From positions 54,984 through 118,983 of the forward strand of contig CAJUSZ010000002.1 in NCBI GenBank assembly GCA_910589425.1: a stretch of DNA of 64,000 bases, given 5' to 3'. Positions 24,567 through 33,449 of the stretch are shown here, piece after piece. How positions within the stretch are numbered: the stretch's first letter is position 1; each line of letters opens with the position of its first letter. The DNA is from an uncultured Muribaculaceae bacterium. GTDB taxonomy: Bacteria > Bacteroidota > Bacteroidia > Bacteroidales > Muribaculaceae. The position numbers were made by a program, and so were the translations under genes. The notes under the pieces were generated by a model. The model did not search any database, was not told where the DNA came from, and saw only the letters and a list, made by a program, of their open reading frames with translations.

Positions 24567-25462
24567 AATTTTATGCTTATATATCTTTTGGGGTTCTTTT
24601 TTATGTCTATTATAAGCGAGTCGATGTCGGCAGCCACATTGTTAAGCCTGTTGTAAAGCTCCGGATCTGTGGTGAGCTGTCCGAGAGTTGACTTGGTATC
24701 GTTTAATTGGTTCGAGAATTTGGTTAGATTGCTTGTTAACTGGTCTATATTGTTCATGGTAGACTGCAGTGGGAGCGATCGGAGTTGTCTGGACAAATCT
24801 GTGAGATTGTACGTTATGGTATCGATATTTTGGGTAATTCTTCCTGCATTTCCAAGAATATATGGAACCTGACGGTTCATTGAAGTGTTAAGTCCGCTTG
24901 ACGTTGCCAGCAGATTGGCGGTGATTCCATCTATTCTGCCTATTGATGCAACCAAGGCCGGATCAGAGACGAGAAGATTAAGATTGTAAAGGAGCGTGTC
25001 CACCCGGGGGAGTATCTGGTTTACCTTCGGCATTACTTCGTCGGTGAGTGCTGAAAGGGCGTCAGGGGAACTTCCGGTCGCTATATCGCCGCCTACGGCA
25101 AGTTTCCTCTTGGAGACACCTAATTTCAATTCCACAAATGCCCCGCTTAGGAAGTTGCTGCCGATAAGTGCTTTGGAATCTTCAGGAACCTGAAGCTCCT
25201 TGTTCAGGGCAAGCAGGACTTTTATGTGTCCGGGATTTGAGTAGTCGTAAGATATTTCCCGGACCTGCCCCACTTTGTATCCGTTTAGAGTAACAGGCGC
25301 TGCGGTTTCAAGACCGGCTACATCTGTATATGTGGCATAATAGAAATTAGCCGGTTTGAATAGATTGATTCCCTTGAGAAAATCAATGCCTACTATTAAT
25401 ATTGCAATGGCGACTATAACGCTGATTCCTATTATAAATTCCTTGGTAAATATTTTTTTCAT
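24560..25462 (-). CDS. MCE-domain (MlaD-like) lipid transport substrate-binding protein
   Basis: The 300-residue protein has one N-terminal membrane anchor (EFIIGISVIVAIAILIVGIDFLKG), then the MCE domain (about 38-115, YYATYTDVAGLETAAPVTLNGYKVGQV and GSNFLSGAFVELKLG), then a long helical region of about 180 residues. In the Mla system such proteins form a periplasmic hexamer that carries phospholipids between membranes. The permease and ATPase partners are not next to it. The upstream amidase gene is 94 nt away on the same strand, so the two may share a transcript. Confidence 0.85.
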   Translation of the reverse strand: MKKIFTKEFIIGISVIVAIAILIVGIDFLKGINLFKPANFYYATYTDVAGLETAAPVTLNGYKVGQVREISYDYSNPGHIKVLLALNKELQVPEDSKALIGSNFLSGAFVELKLGVSKRKLAVGGDIATGSSPDALSALTDEVMPKVNQILPRVDTLLYNLNLLVSDPALVASIGRIDGITANLLATSSGLNTSMNRQVPYILGNAGRITQNIDTITYNLTDLSRQLRSLPLQSTMNNIDQLTSNLTKFSNQLNDTKSTLGQLTTDPELYNRLNNVAADIDSLIIDIKKNPKRYISIKLL

Positions 25463-25556
25463 ATTTGCGAATATTTCATTTTGGGTTTATTGATAGCAAG
25501 GAGTAAGTTGATATGTCGGAGCTTAATTGTCCGGTTCTTACTTCTATCACATGGCT

Positions 25557-26963
25557 TTATCTTTTTTTGTGTCTTGCCCGCAAGGATCCTTTATTGATAT
25601 GGCTGTCTGAATCGGATCCTTCTCTTGATTCTAACGCCGTCTGGCTCTTTTTGTTTTTGGCAGTCGTCGGGGATCCGAGGAAAGCTTTGGCTGTTTTTTC
25701 CTGTGGATCGGCTGGCGTCTTGCCAAGTGCTACAATCTTATTGTTTACTATGCGTTTGTCCGACTTGCTTTTAGAATCGTGCCGGTTGTTTTTGTTTTTA
25801 GTGTTTTTTGCGATTTTGTTTTTTTCGGGATGTGGATCGACGACAGATTTTTTATCCGCATCATTATTGTCGATCCGGGTATTTGACTTTATGTCTACAA
25901 AATCCGCTTTGGTTTTTGAAGATCTTGGATGTGTGTTGACCACGATTGATTTTGCCTCAAGATCTCTGTTTGCGGATTCTATTCTCGAAGCATTGGAACG
26001 TCGGCGTCTTTTTGATGGAATTGCAGTTTTTGTGGATGCAGTAGGAGTTGACACGGCCGATTTCCGGGGAGCGTTGTCGCATGTTGCGAGAAGTATGGTT
26101 TCATCTCCGCTTTCATTATCATAAATCTCCGCCTCAGCTCTGTTTTTGGATGAAGATGTCTTTACAAGATTGTCCCGGTATTTAACAACGGCTTTATATA
26201 TTGCTTCGGCCAGCTTGTTGTGCCCGGTTTCTGAAGCCATGAATTTGGCTGAATTGGGATTGCATATAAAATCGAGTTCTATCAGCACAGCAGGCATTGA
26301 TGTGGCCCATAAAACCCAGAATCCGGCCTGATGCACCCCTCTGTCCCGTCGGCCGGCCTCGGCTACGAGTTGTTTTTGAACTTCATTTGCAAACCTTATG
26401 CTTTGGCTCAGGTTTTTTTTCTGGGCCATCTCAAATATTATATAAGATTCGTCTGAATTGGGGTCAAACCCTTTGTATTTCTGGCCGAATCCTTTTTCAA
26501 GTTCGATCACGGCATTTTCCCGTCGGGCGACAGCCATATTGTTGGCATCTTTGTGCAGCCCGAGGGCATAGACCGATGCGCCTGCTACTGATCGTCTGTT
26601 TTTATTTGATGCATCCACTGAATTGGTATGGATGGATATGAACAGGTCAGCTTTTGCGCTGTTGGCTTTGTCTGCGCGCTGCTGAAGAGAGATGAAAGTG
26701 TCATTGTCTCGCGTCATCACGACCTTGACATTTTTCATCTTTTTCCTTATCTTTTGCGCAAGGGCCTGGGCTACGCCGAGATTAATGTCTTTTTCCTTAA
26801 CGCCATTGTCAACAGCACCAGTGTCCTTCCCTCCATGACCCGCATCGATGACCACAGTGAATGTAGACTTCTCTGAATGTCGCTTTGCCGCTGCGAAGCA
26901 TTGGAGAGGGGCGATGAGCAGTGCTGCAATAAGTATGCTTATGATCTTTAGAAATTTCATCAT
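25557..26963 (-). CDS. N-acetylmuramoyl-L-alanine amidase with long basic low-complexity tail
   Basis: This 468-residue secreted protein has a signal peptide (about 1-25) and an Amidase_3 domain (about 34-255). Zinc and catalytic motifs are visible: VVIDAGHGGKDTGA (His), the Glu of VARRENAVIELE, SIHTNS (His) and LIELDFICN (Glu). The enzyme cuts the stem peptide from MurNAc during cell division or turnover. The last 200 residues are disordered, rich in Lys, Ser, Asn and Asp, and replace the SPOR or LysM domain often seen. Start ATG 26963 or the adjacent ATG 26960. The opposite strand is open for 203 codons, a shadow of this biased tail. Confidence 0.85.
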   Translation of the reverse strand: MMKFLKIISILIAALLIAPLQCFAAAKRHSEKSTFTVVIDAGHGGKDTGAVDNGVKEKDINLGVAQALAQKIRKKMKNVKVVMTRDNDTFISLQQRADKANSAKADLFISIHTNSVDASNKNRRSVAGASVYALGLHKDANNMAVARRENAVIELEKGFGQKYKGFDPNSDESYIIFEMAQKKNLSQSIRFANEVQKQLVAEAGRRDRGVHQAGFWVLWATSMPAVLIELDFICNPNSAKFMASETGHNKLAEAIYKAVVKYRDNLVKTSSSKNRAEAEIYDNESGDETILLATCDNAPRKSAVSTPTASTKTAIPSKRRRRSNASRIESANRDLEAKSIVVNTHPRSSKTKADFVDIKSNTRIDNNDADKKSVVDPHPEKNKIAKNTKNKNNRHDSKSKSDKRIVNNKIVALGKTPADPQEKTAKAFLGSPTTAKNKKSQTALESREGSDSDSHINKGSLRARHKKR

Positions 26964-26978
26964 CAGGTTTTAATGGGG

Positions 26979-26986
26979 CAAAATTA
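26979..26986 (-). promoter_or_regulatory. Candidate -7 box for the amidase gene
   Basis: TAATTTTG on the minus strand, 16 nt upstream of ATG 26963. No clear -33 box. Confidence 0.4.
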
Positions 26987-27074
26987 GCAATTATTCTCTG
27001 TAAAAATTAGAGAAATTCGCCAGTCAGGAATTGTGGGACAATTATTGCGATATTTCCGACATGAATCTGTGGAA

Positions 27075-27719
27075 TCAGAAATTAACACCGAAGCTTATAC
27101 GGGCAAGGTCGATATATTTTGAATCAAAAGAAGACTCTTTGCGGGTGTGTCCGTTGATATGGTAATAACAGTATGAGAGAAGTATGTGGCTTTGGAATCT
27201 CTTGCTCATCGCCAGGTTTATCCCGACTCCTACAGCCGCCATAGCTCCCCCTCTTGACGCTCCCTCGCCGATTGTGCTGAATGCATAGCCTGCGCGCATG
27301 TTGAAGAAAAACAATGATGGCTTAGTCCTAAACGATGAACGGAAGACGAGATATAGCGGTATGAAGTTATTCTTTTTCCCAAATGATCTGTGAACTCCGG
27401 CTCCGACTCCCAGCGTTCTGATAAACGAACTTTTATATCCGAGCATCACATCAAGATCAAGCGTTGACATGTCGTAGCCGCGTAGATCTATAGATGATCC
27501 GATGTCAACACCCCATGTGAAATTTGACAGCCACAGCGGGCGACTTCCAGCAGGGAAGATGCTTTCCCGTTCGTTGCTGGCTACATTTGCTATGGCCGAC
27601 TGCGATGTAGTGTCCGGATAAGCCGCTTGTTTGGCCGAACTTGCAGATCTGGCAATGTTTGGCAATAAAGAAATCACGCCCATGACGATCAGGACGAATT
27701 TTAGTCTGCTACCAGTCAT
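27075..27719 (-). CDS. Probable outer-membrane beta-barrel protein
   Basis: This 214-residue protein has a signal peptide (MTGSRLKFVLIVMGVISLLPNIARSA), a short Ser/Thr/Ala-rich linker, then about eight alternating amphipathic strands (WGVDIGSSIDLRGYD, LDVMLGYKSSFIRTLGVGAGVHRSFG, FQSHILLSYCYYHI). It ends in Phe (ISFGVNF), the classic barrel C-terminal signature. It resembles small OmpW/OmpA-barrel-like proteins, but no family is recognised. It lies 53 nt downstream of the primary sigma factor gene and may be co-transcribed. Confidence 0.65.
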   Translation of the reverse strand: MTGSRLKFVLIVMGVISLLPNIARSASSAKQAAYPDTTSQSAIANVASNERESIFPAGSRPLWLSNFTWGVDIGSSIDLRGYDMSTLDLDVMLGYKSSFIRTLGVGAGVHRSFGKKNNFIPLYLVFRSSFRTKPSLFFFNMRAGYAFSTIGEGASRGGAMAAVGVGINLAMSKRFQSHILLSYCYYHINGHTRKESSFDSKYIDLARISFGVNF

Positions 27720-27772
27720 AGGCGTAATCTTTATGTGTTTAAACTTTTATGTACCGCGTTACACCGTGTGTA

Positions 27773-28633
27773 TTATTCTCCCAGATAGCTCTTGAGTAGT
27801 TTGCTTTTCTGACCTTTGAGTCGCCTGATGGCTTTTTCCTTGATCTGGCGTACACGTTCGCGTGTCAGATCGAATTTTGCCCCGATCTCTTCGAGTGTCA
27901 TTTCCTGACACCCGATGCCGAAAAACATCTTAAGGATTTCCCTTTCCCGGTCGTAGAGCTGACGCAGAGCCCTGTCCACTTCCTTTGACAGCGATTCCTG
28001 ATTGAGCTTGGAGTCTGCTCTCGGACTGTCATCGTTAGTGAGTACGTCAAGAAGGGAGTTGTCCTCTCCTTCGACGAAAGGAGCATCGACTGAGATATGC
28101 CGTCCGGAGACTTTGATCGTGTCTGCGATTTTATCTACGGGAATGTTCAGTCTTTCTGCAAGTTCTTCCGGAGAGGGACGTCTTTCGTTCTCTTGTTCGA
28201 ATTTGGATAGTTCTTTGCTTATTTTGTTTAACGATCCGACCTGGTTCAGAGGCAGGCGGACTATTCTGGATTGCTCCGCAAGTGCCTGAAGTATAGACTG
28301 GCGGATCCACCATACAGCGTATGATATGAACTTGAACCCTCGGGTCTCGTCAAATTTCTGTGCTGCGCGTATCAGACCGAGATTTCCCTCGTTAATCAAG
28401 TCAGGAAGACTGAGACCTTGGTTCTGGTACTGTTTTGCGACAGATACTACAAAACGCAGGTTGGCTTTTGTCAGCTTTTCGAGTGCTTTGTGGTCGCCCG
28501 CTTTTATGCGACGCGCAAGTTCGACTTCTTCCTGGACTGAAATAAGTTCTTCCCGTCCGATTTCCTGAAGATATTTGTCGAGCGACGCACTTTCGCGGTT
28601 GGTGATAGATTTGGTTATCTTAAGTTGTCTCAT
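27773..28633 (-). CDS. rpoD: Primary RNA polymerase sigma factor, Bacteroidetes type
   Basis: This 286-residue protein matches the length of the housekeeping sigma factor of Bacteroides (sigma-ABfr). Region 1.2 is SLDKYLQEIGREELISVQEEVELARRIKAGD, region 2 is NLRFVVSVAKQYQNQGLSLPDLINEGNLGLIRAAQKFDETRGFKFISYAVWWIRQSI, and region 4 is DREREILKMFFGIG...TLEEIGAKFDLTRERVRQIKEKAIRRLK. It lacks region 1.1. It would direct transcription from the TTTG/TAnnTTTG promoters found across the window. The start ATG 28633 fits the family; the frame reaches 5 codons further up. Confidence 0.94.
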   Translation of the reverse strand: MRQLKITKSITNRESASLDKYLQEIGREELISVQEEVELARRIKAGDHKALEKLTKANLRFVVSVAKQYQNQGLSLPDLINEGNLGLIRAAQKFDETRGFKFISYAVWWIRQSILQALAEQSRIVRLPLNQVGSLNKISKELSKFEQENERRPSPEELAERLNIPVDKIADTIKVSGRHISVDAPFVEGEDNSLLDVLTNDDSPRADSKLNQESLSKEVDRALRQLYDREREILKMFFGIGCQEMTLEEIGAKFDLTRERVRQIKEKAIRRLKGQKSKLLKSYLGE

Positions 28634-28656
28634 ATTTCTCTCTACCAAAAAATTGC

Positions 28657-28664
28657 TGCAAAGT
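28657..28664 (-). promoter_or_regulatory. -7 box of the primary sigma factor gene
   Basis: TAACTTTG on the minus strand, 23 nt before ATG 28633. A weak GTTG lies 22 nt further upstream. The remaining gap to the HtrA gene holds only that gene's terminator. Confidence 0.5.
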
Positions 28665-28812
28665 TAACGAAAAAAATCAACTCTAACAACTTTTATTATC
28701 CGCCCTGATGAAAAATACACTTACCAAGTGTGTGTGAATTTCAACCAGTCAGGGCAGACGGTCTGTTATAATTTTATAAATCAGTATGTTTGTCTGTATT
28801 TTCAATAATGAA

Positions 28813-28844
28813 TCGTCCGCACGTGTCAAATATCGTGCGGACGA
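28813..28844 (-). terminator. Terminator hairpin of the HtrA gene
   Basis: Perfect 11-bp arms at 28813-28823 and 28834-28844 with a 10-nt loop, 43 nt downstream of the HtrA stop codon. The following minus-strand sequence (TTCATTATTG) is only moderately T-rich. Confidence 0.6.
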
Positions 28845-28886
28845 CCTTGTTCTGTTGTCATTCAGTTTTGGTGATACCGATACAAA

Positions 28887-30365
28887 TTACTGTTCCTCTG
28901 AAAGATTCACCGCATAATAGTACTTTTTGCCTGTCGGGTAGATTCCAGAGAGAACAAGTACTTTGTCATCGTTGCCTTTCATCACTTGGTTGAATACGTC
29001 TTCCATATCTTCGGAGGAATTTACGGCACGTCCGTTGACTTCCATGATTATAAATCCATCTTTGACACCGGCGTCGCGCACGGGTCCGCTCTTGAGTCCC
29101 GCAACCTGAACACCGTTGCTGATGCCGAGACGCTGTTTAAGTTCCTGCGACAGCTTCATGAAAGCGCATCCAAGGTCAGAGAAATCACCTTTTTTAGTTA
29201 TTTGTGTGTTGCCTTGGGAGTTTCTCAGAATGCCAGTCTTTGTGTACCGTTTGTTATCGCGGTAATATGTGATGCTGATGCTGTCGCCAGGACGGAACTT
29301 GTTCAATTGTTCTGTAAGCTGGGCGAAATTGTGAATATCAACATCATTAAGGGCAACGATTACGTCATTCTTTTGAAGACCGAGTTCTTTTGCCGTACTC
29401 ATGTCGCTAACTTCGTCTACGAGCATTCCCGATTTTGTCGCTGTGATATCCTTTTCCTTGGCAAGTTTGGCATCGAGTTCAGCCACGGTGCATCCGAGCA
29501 TGGCCCGCTGCACTGTGCCATATTGCTTGAGGTCGGTCATCACTTTTCTCACGATTGTTGTGGGGATCGCAAAAGAGAAGCCGGAATAACTGCCGGTGTT
29601 GGAATATATAGCTGAATTGATGCCGATTAGTTCACCCCGCAGATTCACCAATGCCCCGCCTGAGTTTCCCGGATTCAGAGCGGCGTCAGTCTGGATGAAG
29701 GATTCTATTCCCATCTGGCCGTTGCGGCCGTTTTGTCCGAGGCTTCTGGCTTTGGCGCTGACGATTCCGGCGGTAACGGTTGAATTGAATCCGAAAGGAT
29801 TGCCCACGGCCAATACCCATTCTCCGATCTTGACTGTTTCAGAATCGCCAAAGACTATAGGGGAAAGTCCGGTTGCATCTATCTTCAGCAGAGCGAGGTC
29901 GGTCGCTTCATCTGTCCCTATGATTCTGGCTTCGTATGTGGAGTTGTCGTTCAAAAGCACTTCAAGCTTGTCAGAATTCTCAATGACATGATTGTTGGTT
30001 ACTATATATCCGTCGGCCGTGATGATAACTCCGGAGCCGAGCCCGCTTTGAACCGGCTCGCTCTTCTTTTGCTGCTGGCGTGGTTGTCTTTGTTGTGGAC
30101 GCTGCTGGGGACCGAAGAAAAAGTCAAACATATCGAACGGGTTCTGTGAACCGAACATGTTCCCTTGCTGTCTGCTGGTATAGCTTTTTATGCACACCAC
30201 TGCATTTACGGTCTTTTCTGCAGCTTGTGTGAAATCGGTCTGGAAATTTTGTGTTGAAGCCGCTGTGCGTATGAACTGGTTGTCGGGCTCAGCAACTGAG
30301 GCATGGACAGGAGCTGAAAGTAAAACAGCCGCTCCTATGAGAATAGATTTGGTTGTCTTCGTCAT
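28887..30365 (-). CDS. Do/HtrA-family periplasmic serine protease
   Basis: This 492-residue protein has a signal peptide (about 1-23), a trypsin-like domain with the full triad (His in IVTNNHVIE, Asp in ATDLALLKID, Ser in ALNPGNSGGALVN) and two PDZ domains (about 290-375 and 395-490). A Gln/Pro/Arg-rich loop (FGPQQRPQQRQPRQQQKKSE) sits at the position of the regulatory LA loop of DegP. It degrades or refolds damaged envelope proteins. It is a stand-alone gene with a 317-nt upstream gap. No clear promoter of the housekeeping type was found there, which fits stress control. Confidence 0.92.
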   Translation of the reverse strand: MTKTTKSILIGAAVLLSAPVHASVAEPDNQFIRTAASTQNFQTDFTQAAEKTVNAVVCIKSYTSRQQGNMFGSQNPFDMFDFFFGPQQRPQQRQPRQQQKKSEPVQSGLGSGVIITADGYIVTNNHVIENSDKLEVLLNDNSTYEARIIGTDEATDLALLKIDATGLSPIVFGDSETVKIGEWVLAVGNPFGFNSTVTAGIVSAKARSLGQNGRNGQMGIESFIQTDAALNPGNSGGALVNLRGELIGINSAIYSNTGSYSGFSFAIPTTIVRKVMTDLKQYGTVQRAMLGCTVAELDAKLAKEKDITATKSGMLVDEVSDMSTAKELGLQKNDVIVALNDVDIHNFAQLTEQLNKFRPGDSISITYYRDNKRYTKTGILRNSQGNTQITKKGDFSDLGCAFMKLSQELKQRLGISNGVQVAGLKSGPVRDAGVKDGFIIMEVNGRAVNSSEDMEDVFNQVMKGNDDKVLVLSGIYPTGKKYYYAVNLSEEQ

Positions 30366-30682
30366 TGGTGTTGAATTCTACAGGATTTGGTTAGTAGGTC
30401 ATTTTTGTATTGTTCCGATTACCTCGGGAATCTCCTGGTATTTGACCGGATAATCCTCTGAAGGTTTCAATGGCTTGTTTTAAACAGGCTCATGTATTCT
30501 CGGTTTGCAATTACATAATGCGTAAATACTGCCAATGTTGCATCGCCCCAACTTCAATATCGGGTTTTTAACGTTTTTTAATTCCACGGGCACGGTTTGT
30601 ATTGACAGGCAACCGTCCTCAGCCATGTCTCAGCTGGAGGACGGTTTAATCATTTATCTGGGCGCAAGCGGCACTGATGTGT
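30366..30682. other. Gene-free stretch between rpe and the HtrA gene
   Basis: The region holds no convincing coding frame. The only clear structure is a hairpin with arms 30611-30623 and 30633-30646 (one bulged base), 37 nt downstream of the rpe stop, which is probably the rpe terminator although the minus-strand U-run is missing. The HtrA promoter must lie in the left part but has no TAnnTTTG match. Confidence 0.5.
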
Positions 30683-31327
30683 TTAAATATGTTTGAGTGC
30701 CCTGATCGCCTCAAGAGGATTTTCGGCGTTGAAAACGTAGCTTCCTGCGACCAGCATCTCAGCGCCAGCGTCTGAAAGTCGTTTCCCGGTTGTCGCGTTG
30801 ACCCCACCGTCTATCTCTATGATTGCTTTTGACCCGGAGGCGCGCTTCAGTTCTGCCACCTCCATCGTTTTCTTCAATGAGTGTTCGATGAATGGCTGTC
30901 CACCGAATCCTGGGTTGACAGACATGATAAGGACAAGATCCACATCTTCTATTATGTCAACAAGGGTGGAGACTGGGGTAGCCGGGCATATTGTTACTCC
31001 CGCTTTCATGCCTGCCTGATGAATCCTCTGGACAGTGCTGTGAAGATGGGTGCAGGCTTCCTGATGAACATTCATGATCTCAGCTCCGAGATCCCGGACC
31101 TGGTTTATCCATTTGTCTGGCTCAACTATCATCAGATGAACATCGAGAGGTTTACGGCATAGTTTCGCCACAGCTTTCATAACTGGAAATCCGAAGGATA
31201 TATTAGGCACAAATACGCCGTCCATGACGTCAAGATGCAGATAGTCCGCTTCAGAAGCATTGATCATTTCAATGTCTGGCGTAAGATTGCCGAAATTGGC
31301 GGAGAGCAGGGAAGGTGAGACTTTCAT
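30683..31327 (-). CDS. rpe: Ribulose-phosphate 3-epimerase
   Basis: This pentose phosphate enzyme converts ribulose 5-phosphate to xylulose 5-phosphate. The 214-residue TIM barrel has all family blocks: VSPSLLSANFGNL, HLDVMDGVFVPNISFG, DVHLMIVEPDKWI, LIMSVNPGFGGQPFI and IEIDGGVNATTG, with the metal-binding His and Asp residues in place. It lies 58 nt downstream of the DedA gene and is probably read from the same promoter. Confidence 0.95.
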   Translation of the reverse strand: MKVSPSLLSANFGNLTPDIEMINASEADYLHLDVMDGVFVPNISFGFPVMKAVAKLCRKPLDVHLMIVEPDKWINQVRDLGAEIMNVHQEACTHLHSTVQRIHQAGMKAGVTICPATPVSTLVDIIEDVDLVLIMSVNPGFGGQPFIEHSLKKTMEVAELKRASGSKAIIEIDGGVNATTGKRLSDAGAEMLVAGSYVFNAENPLEAIRALKHI

Positions 31328-31385
31328 CAGTGTTATTTTTATGAGGTATGTTGATGTAGAGCTTTAAAAAGGCTCTGAAATGTTG

Positions 31386-32054
31386 TTATCTGGACTTATT
31401 TGCAAATGCCTTGATTAATATGTAGGCCACGCAAAAGATCAGAATTCCATATCCGCCCCATGTGAGATATCTGTTATACTCTTCGACTTTATCAAACAGC
31501 ATGGGAAGTGTAACATGGAGTGAGAGCCAATAGCCGAGCAACGCGAGAACGACATTCCATACAAGCGCCCCGAGCGCGGTGAAAATGGAAAAAAGTCCGA
31601 GATTCATTCTTGCGAGGCCGGCCGGAATGGATATCAGTTGCCTGATCGCGGGGATCAATCGTCCGATAAAAGTGGATACCGCCCCATGTTTGTCGAAATA
31701 TTTCTCCGCTTTCTCGACCTTTGCCCTATCTATCAGGCAAGCATGTCCCATCTTGCTGTCGGCAAATCGGTAGACTACCGGACGTCCTATCCAGAGAGCG
31801 AGGAAATAGTTGATGTATGCTCCGCACAAAGCCCCGGCTGTGGCAGCCAGTACAACGAGGAAGATGTTCATGTCCGAATCAGGGGATGCGCAAGCAAGAT
31901 ATGCGGCCGGTGGGACAACGACTTCAGAAGGGAATGGCACAAATGAACTTTCGATCATCATGAAGATGAACACGAACAGATAGCTCGCATTTTCGACAAA
32001 CCAACTGAAAAACTCGTTGGCGTTAAACAGACTGAGGGTGATTAAATCAAGCAC
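31386..32054 (-). CDS. DedA-family membrane protein (SNARE-associated domain)
   Basis: The 222-residue inner-membrane protein has about five hydrophobic spans. Family marks are FMMIESSFVPFPSEVVVPPAAYLA near the N terminus and the amphipathic GRLIPAIRQLISIPAGLARM near the centre. DedA proteins move lipids such as undecaprenyl phosphate or phosphatidylethanolamine across the membrane, but the substrate here cannot be read from the sequence. It has a good promoter and probably carries rpe as second gene. Confidence 0.88.
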   Translation of the reverse strand: MLDLITLSLFNANEFFSWFVENASYLFVFIFMMIESSFVPFPSEVVVPPAAYLACASPDSDMNIFLVVLAATAGALCGAYINYFLALWIGRPVVYRFADSKMGHACLIDRAKVEKAEKYFDKHGAVSTFIGRLIPAIRQLISIPAGLARMNLGLFSIFTALGALVWNVVLALLGYWLSLHVTLPMLFDKVEEYNRYLTWGGYGILIFCVAYILIKAFANKSR

Positions 32055-32115
32055 GATATAAGTTGATTGATAAATAGATTATTGATTTGACATATATGGT
32101 GTGCGGAATCAAGTG

Positions 32116-32147
32116 CAAAATTAGCAAAAATACATTCTGTGTCCAAA
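32116..32147 (-). promoter_or_regulatory. Promoter of the dedA-rpe unit
   Basis: On the minus strand, TTTG (32144-32147), a 20-nt gap and TAATTTTG (32116-32123), 62 nt before ATG 32054. Confidence 0.65.
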
Positions 32148-32214
32148 TTTATGACTTGTTTAGAACTCGTGTGACGCCCGGTATGGTTGCCCGTACATAA
32201 GTTTTTCACAGATG

Positions 32215-32248
32215 TTGGAGCCTGAATAAAAATTTTGTACTATCTTTG
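32215..32248 (+). promoter_or_regulatory. Promoter of the nrnA-like gene
   Basis: TATCTTTG (32241-32248) with TTGG (32215-32218) 22 nt upstream. The leader to ATG 32366 is about 117 nt. It is divergent from the dedA promoter. Confidence 0.5.
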
Positions 32249-32365
32249 TAGATTGAAAAATTCTCGTTGATTTGCGTCGGTTTATGTCTGACGTTATTTC
32301 TGTTTGAGGCTGTCGCTGCATAAAATAATGTGTGGCGGTAGTAAGAAGTTGAATACAAAATAAAT

Positions 32366-33412
32366 ATGTTGACAAAGAAAGTGGATGATGCAAAGATCCG
32401 TATGCTTTGCGGAATGATTGATGAGGCTGAACATATTGTCCTCACATGCCATGTGCGTCCCGACGGAGATGCGGTCGGAAGCACTCTCGGCATGGCTATC
32501 CTGCTCAGGTCAATCGGAAAGAAAGCTGTTGTGGTAACTCCGGATCTTCCGCCACGTTCATTGTCGTTCCTCCCGGAGGCGAAGGAGGTGGTGGCATATT
32601 CCAAATATCCGGATTTTGCAAAGCGCCTGCTCGACGAGTCAGATCTGATATTATGCTGTGATTTCAATAAGTTGTCGCGCCTTGACATGCTTGAGCCATT
32701 GGTGGCGGGGACAAAAGGGAAGAAAGTGCTTATAGATCATCACGAAAAACCAGATAGTTTTGCAGATCTCACCATATCCTGCCCGGACATGTCATCCACA
32801 TGTGAGCTTATGTTCAGGCTGATCTGCGACCTCGGCTTGTATCAGGAATTGCCTCTTGATGCAGCTACCTGTCTCACCACCGGCTTGATAACGGACACGC
32901 GTAATTTTTCAGTAAATTGTTCGGATCCTGAGATATATACTGTTCTGATAAAGCTGCTTGAAAAAGGAGTGGACAAGCCCATGATAGTAAGGGAGGCGAT
33001 TGAGTTGAAATCTCTTGACAGCCTCAGGTTGCAGGTGCATGCCCTCGATCATAAGATGGAGATCTTCGAATCGCATTCCGCCGCAGTGATAACGATCGGG
33101 AAGGAAGAATTGGAGAGATTCAATTACCAGAGGGGAGACACAGAGGGACTTGTTAATGTTCCGTTGAGTGTGGAAGGAATAAGATACAGTTTTTTTCTGC
33201 GCGAGGATGATGATTGCATAAAGGTTTCCGCAAGAAGTGTCAATTCGTTTCCTGTAAATAAAATCTGCGAGGATCTCTATGGTGGAGGCGGGCATGTGAT
33301 GGCCGCCGGCGGAGAATTCAAGGGATCGCTTGATGAATGTCGCCGTATATTGATTGAGTCGATGCCTTCATACGACAGATGGCTTGAAACAAATTCAGAA
33401 CGCCATCATTGA
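32366..33412 (+). CDS. nrnA: DHH-family phosphoesterase, NrnA-like (oligoribonuclease / pAp phosphatase)
   Basis: The 348-residue protein has the DHH metal motifs VLTCHVRPDGDAVGSTLG, DLILCCDFN and KVLIDHHEKP, and the C-terminal DHHA1 motif GGGGHVMAAGGEF. NrnA-type enzymes degrade very short RNA (nanoRNA) and dephosphorylate 3'-phosphoadenosine 5'-phosphate. The position of all ligands is intact, so it should be active. It starts a plus-strand series that continues with a lipoprotein and envelope genes. Confidence 0.88.
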   Translation: MLTKKVDDAKIRMLCGMIDEAEHIVLTCHVRPDGDAVGSTLGMAILLRSIGKKAVVVTPDLPPRSLSFLPEAKEVVAYSKYPDFAKRLLDESDLILCCDFNKLSRLDMLEPLVAGTKGKKVLIDHHEKPDSFADLTISCPDMSSTCELMFRLICDLGLYQELPLDAATCLTTGLITDTRNFSVNCSDPEIYTVLIKLLEKGVDKPMIVREAIELKSLDSLRLQVHALDHKMEIFESHSAAVITIGKEELERFNYQRGDTEGLVNVPLSVEGIRYSFFLREDDDCIKVSARSVNSFPVNKICEDLYGGGGHVMAAGGEFKGSLDECRRILIESMPSYDRWLETNSERHH

Positions 33413-33449
33413 TATATGATAGATTAATGCCGTTCATACATAAAGAACT

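Noticed and set aside
25513..26124. 203-codon open frame on the plus strand opposite the amidase tail
   Set aside because: It mirrors the Lys/Asn/Ser-rich tail codons of the amidase and encodes a Leu/Phe/Ser-rich nonsense-like protein without family match. The amidase frame is clearly the real one.
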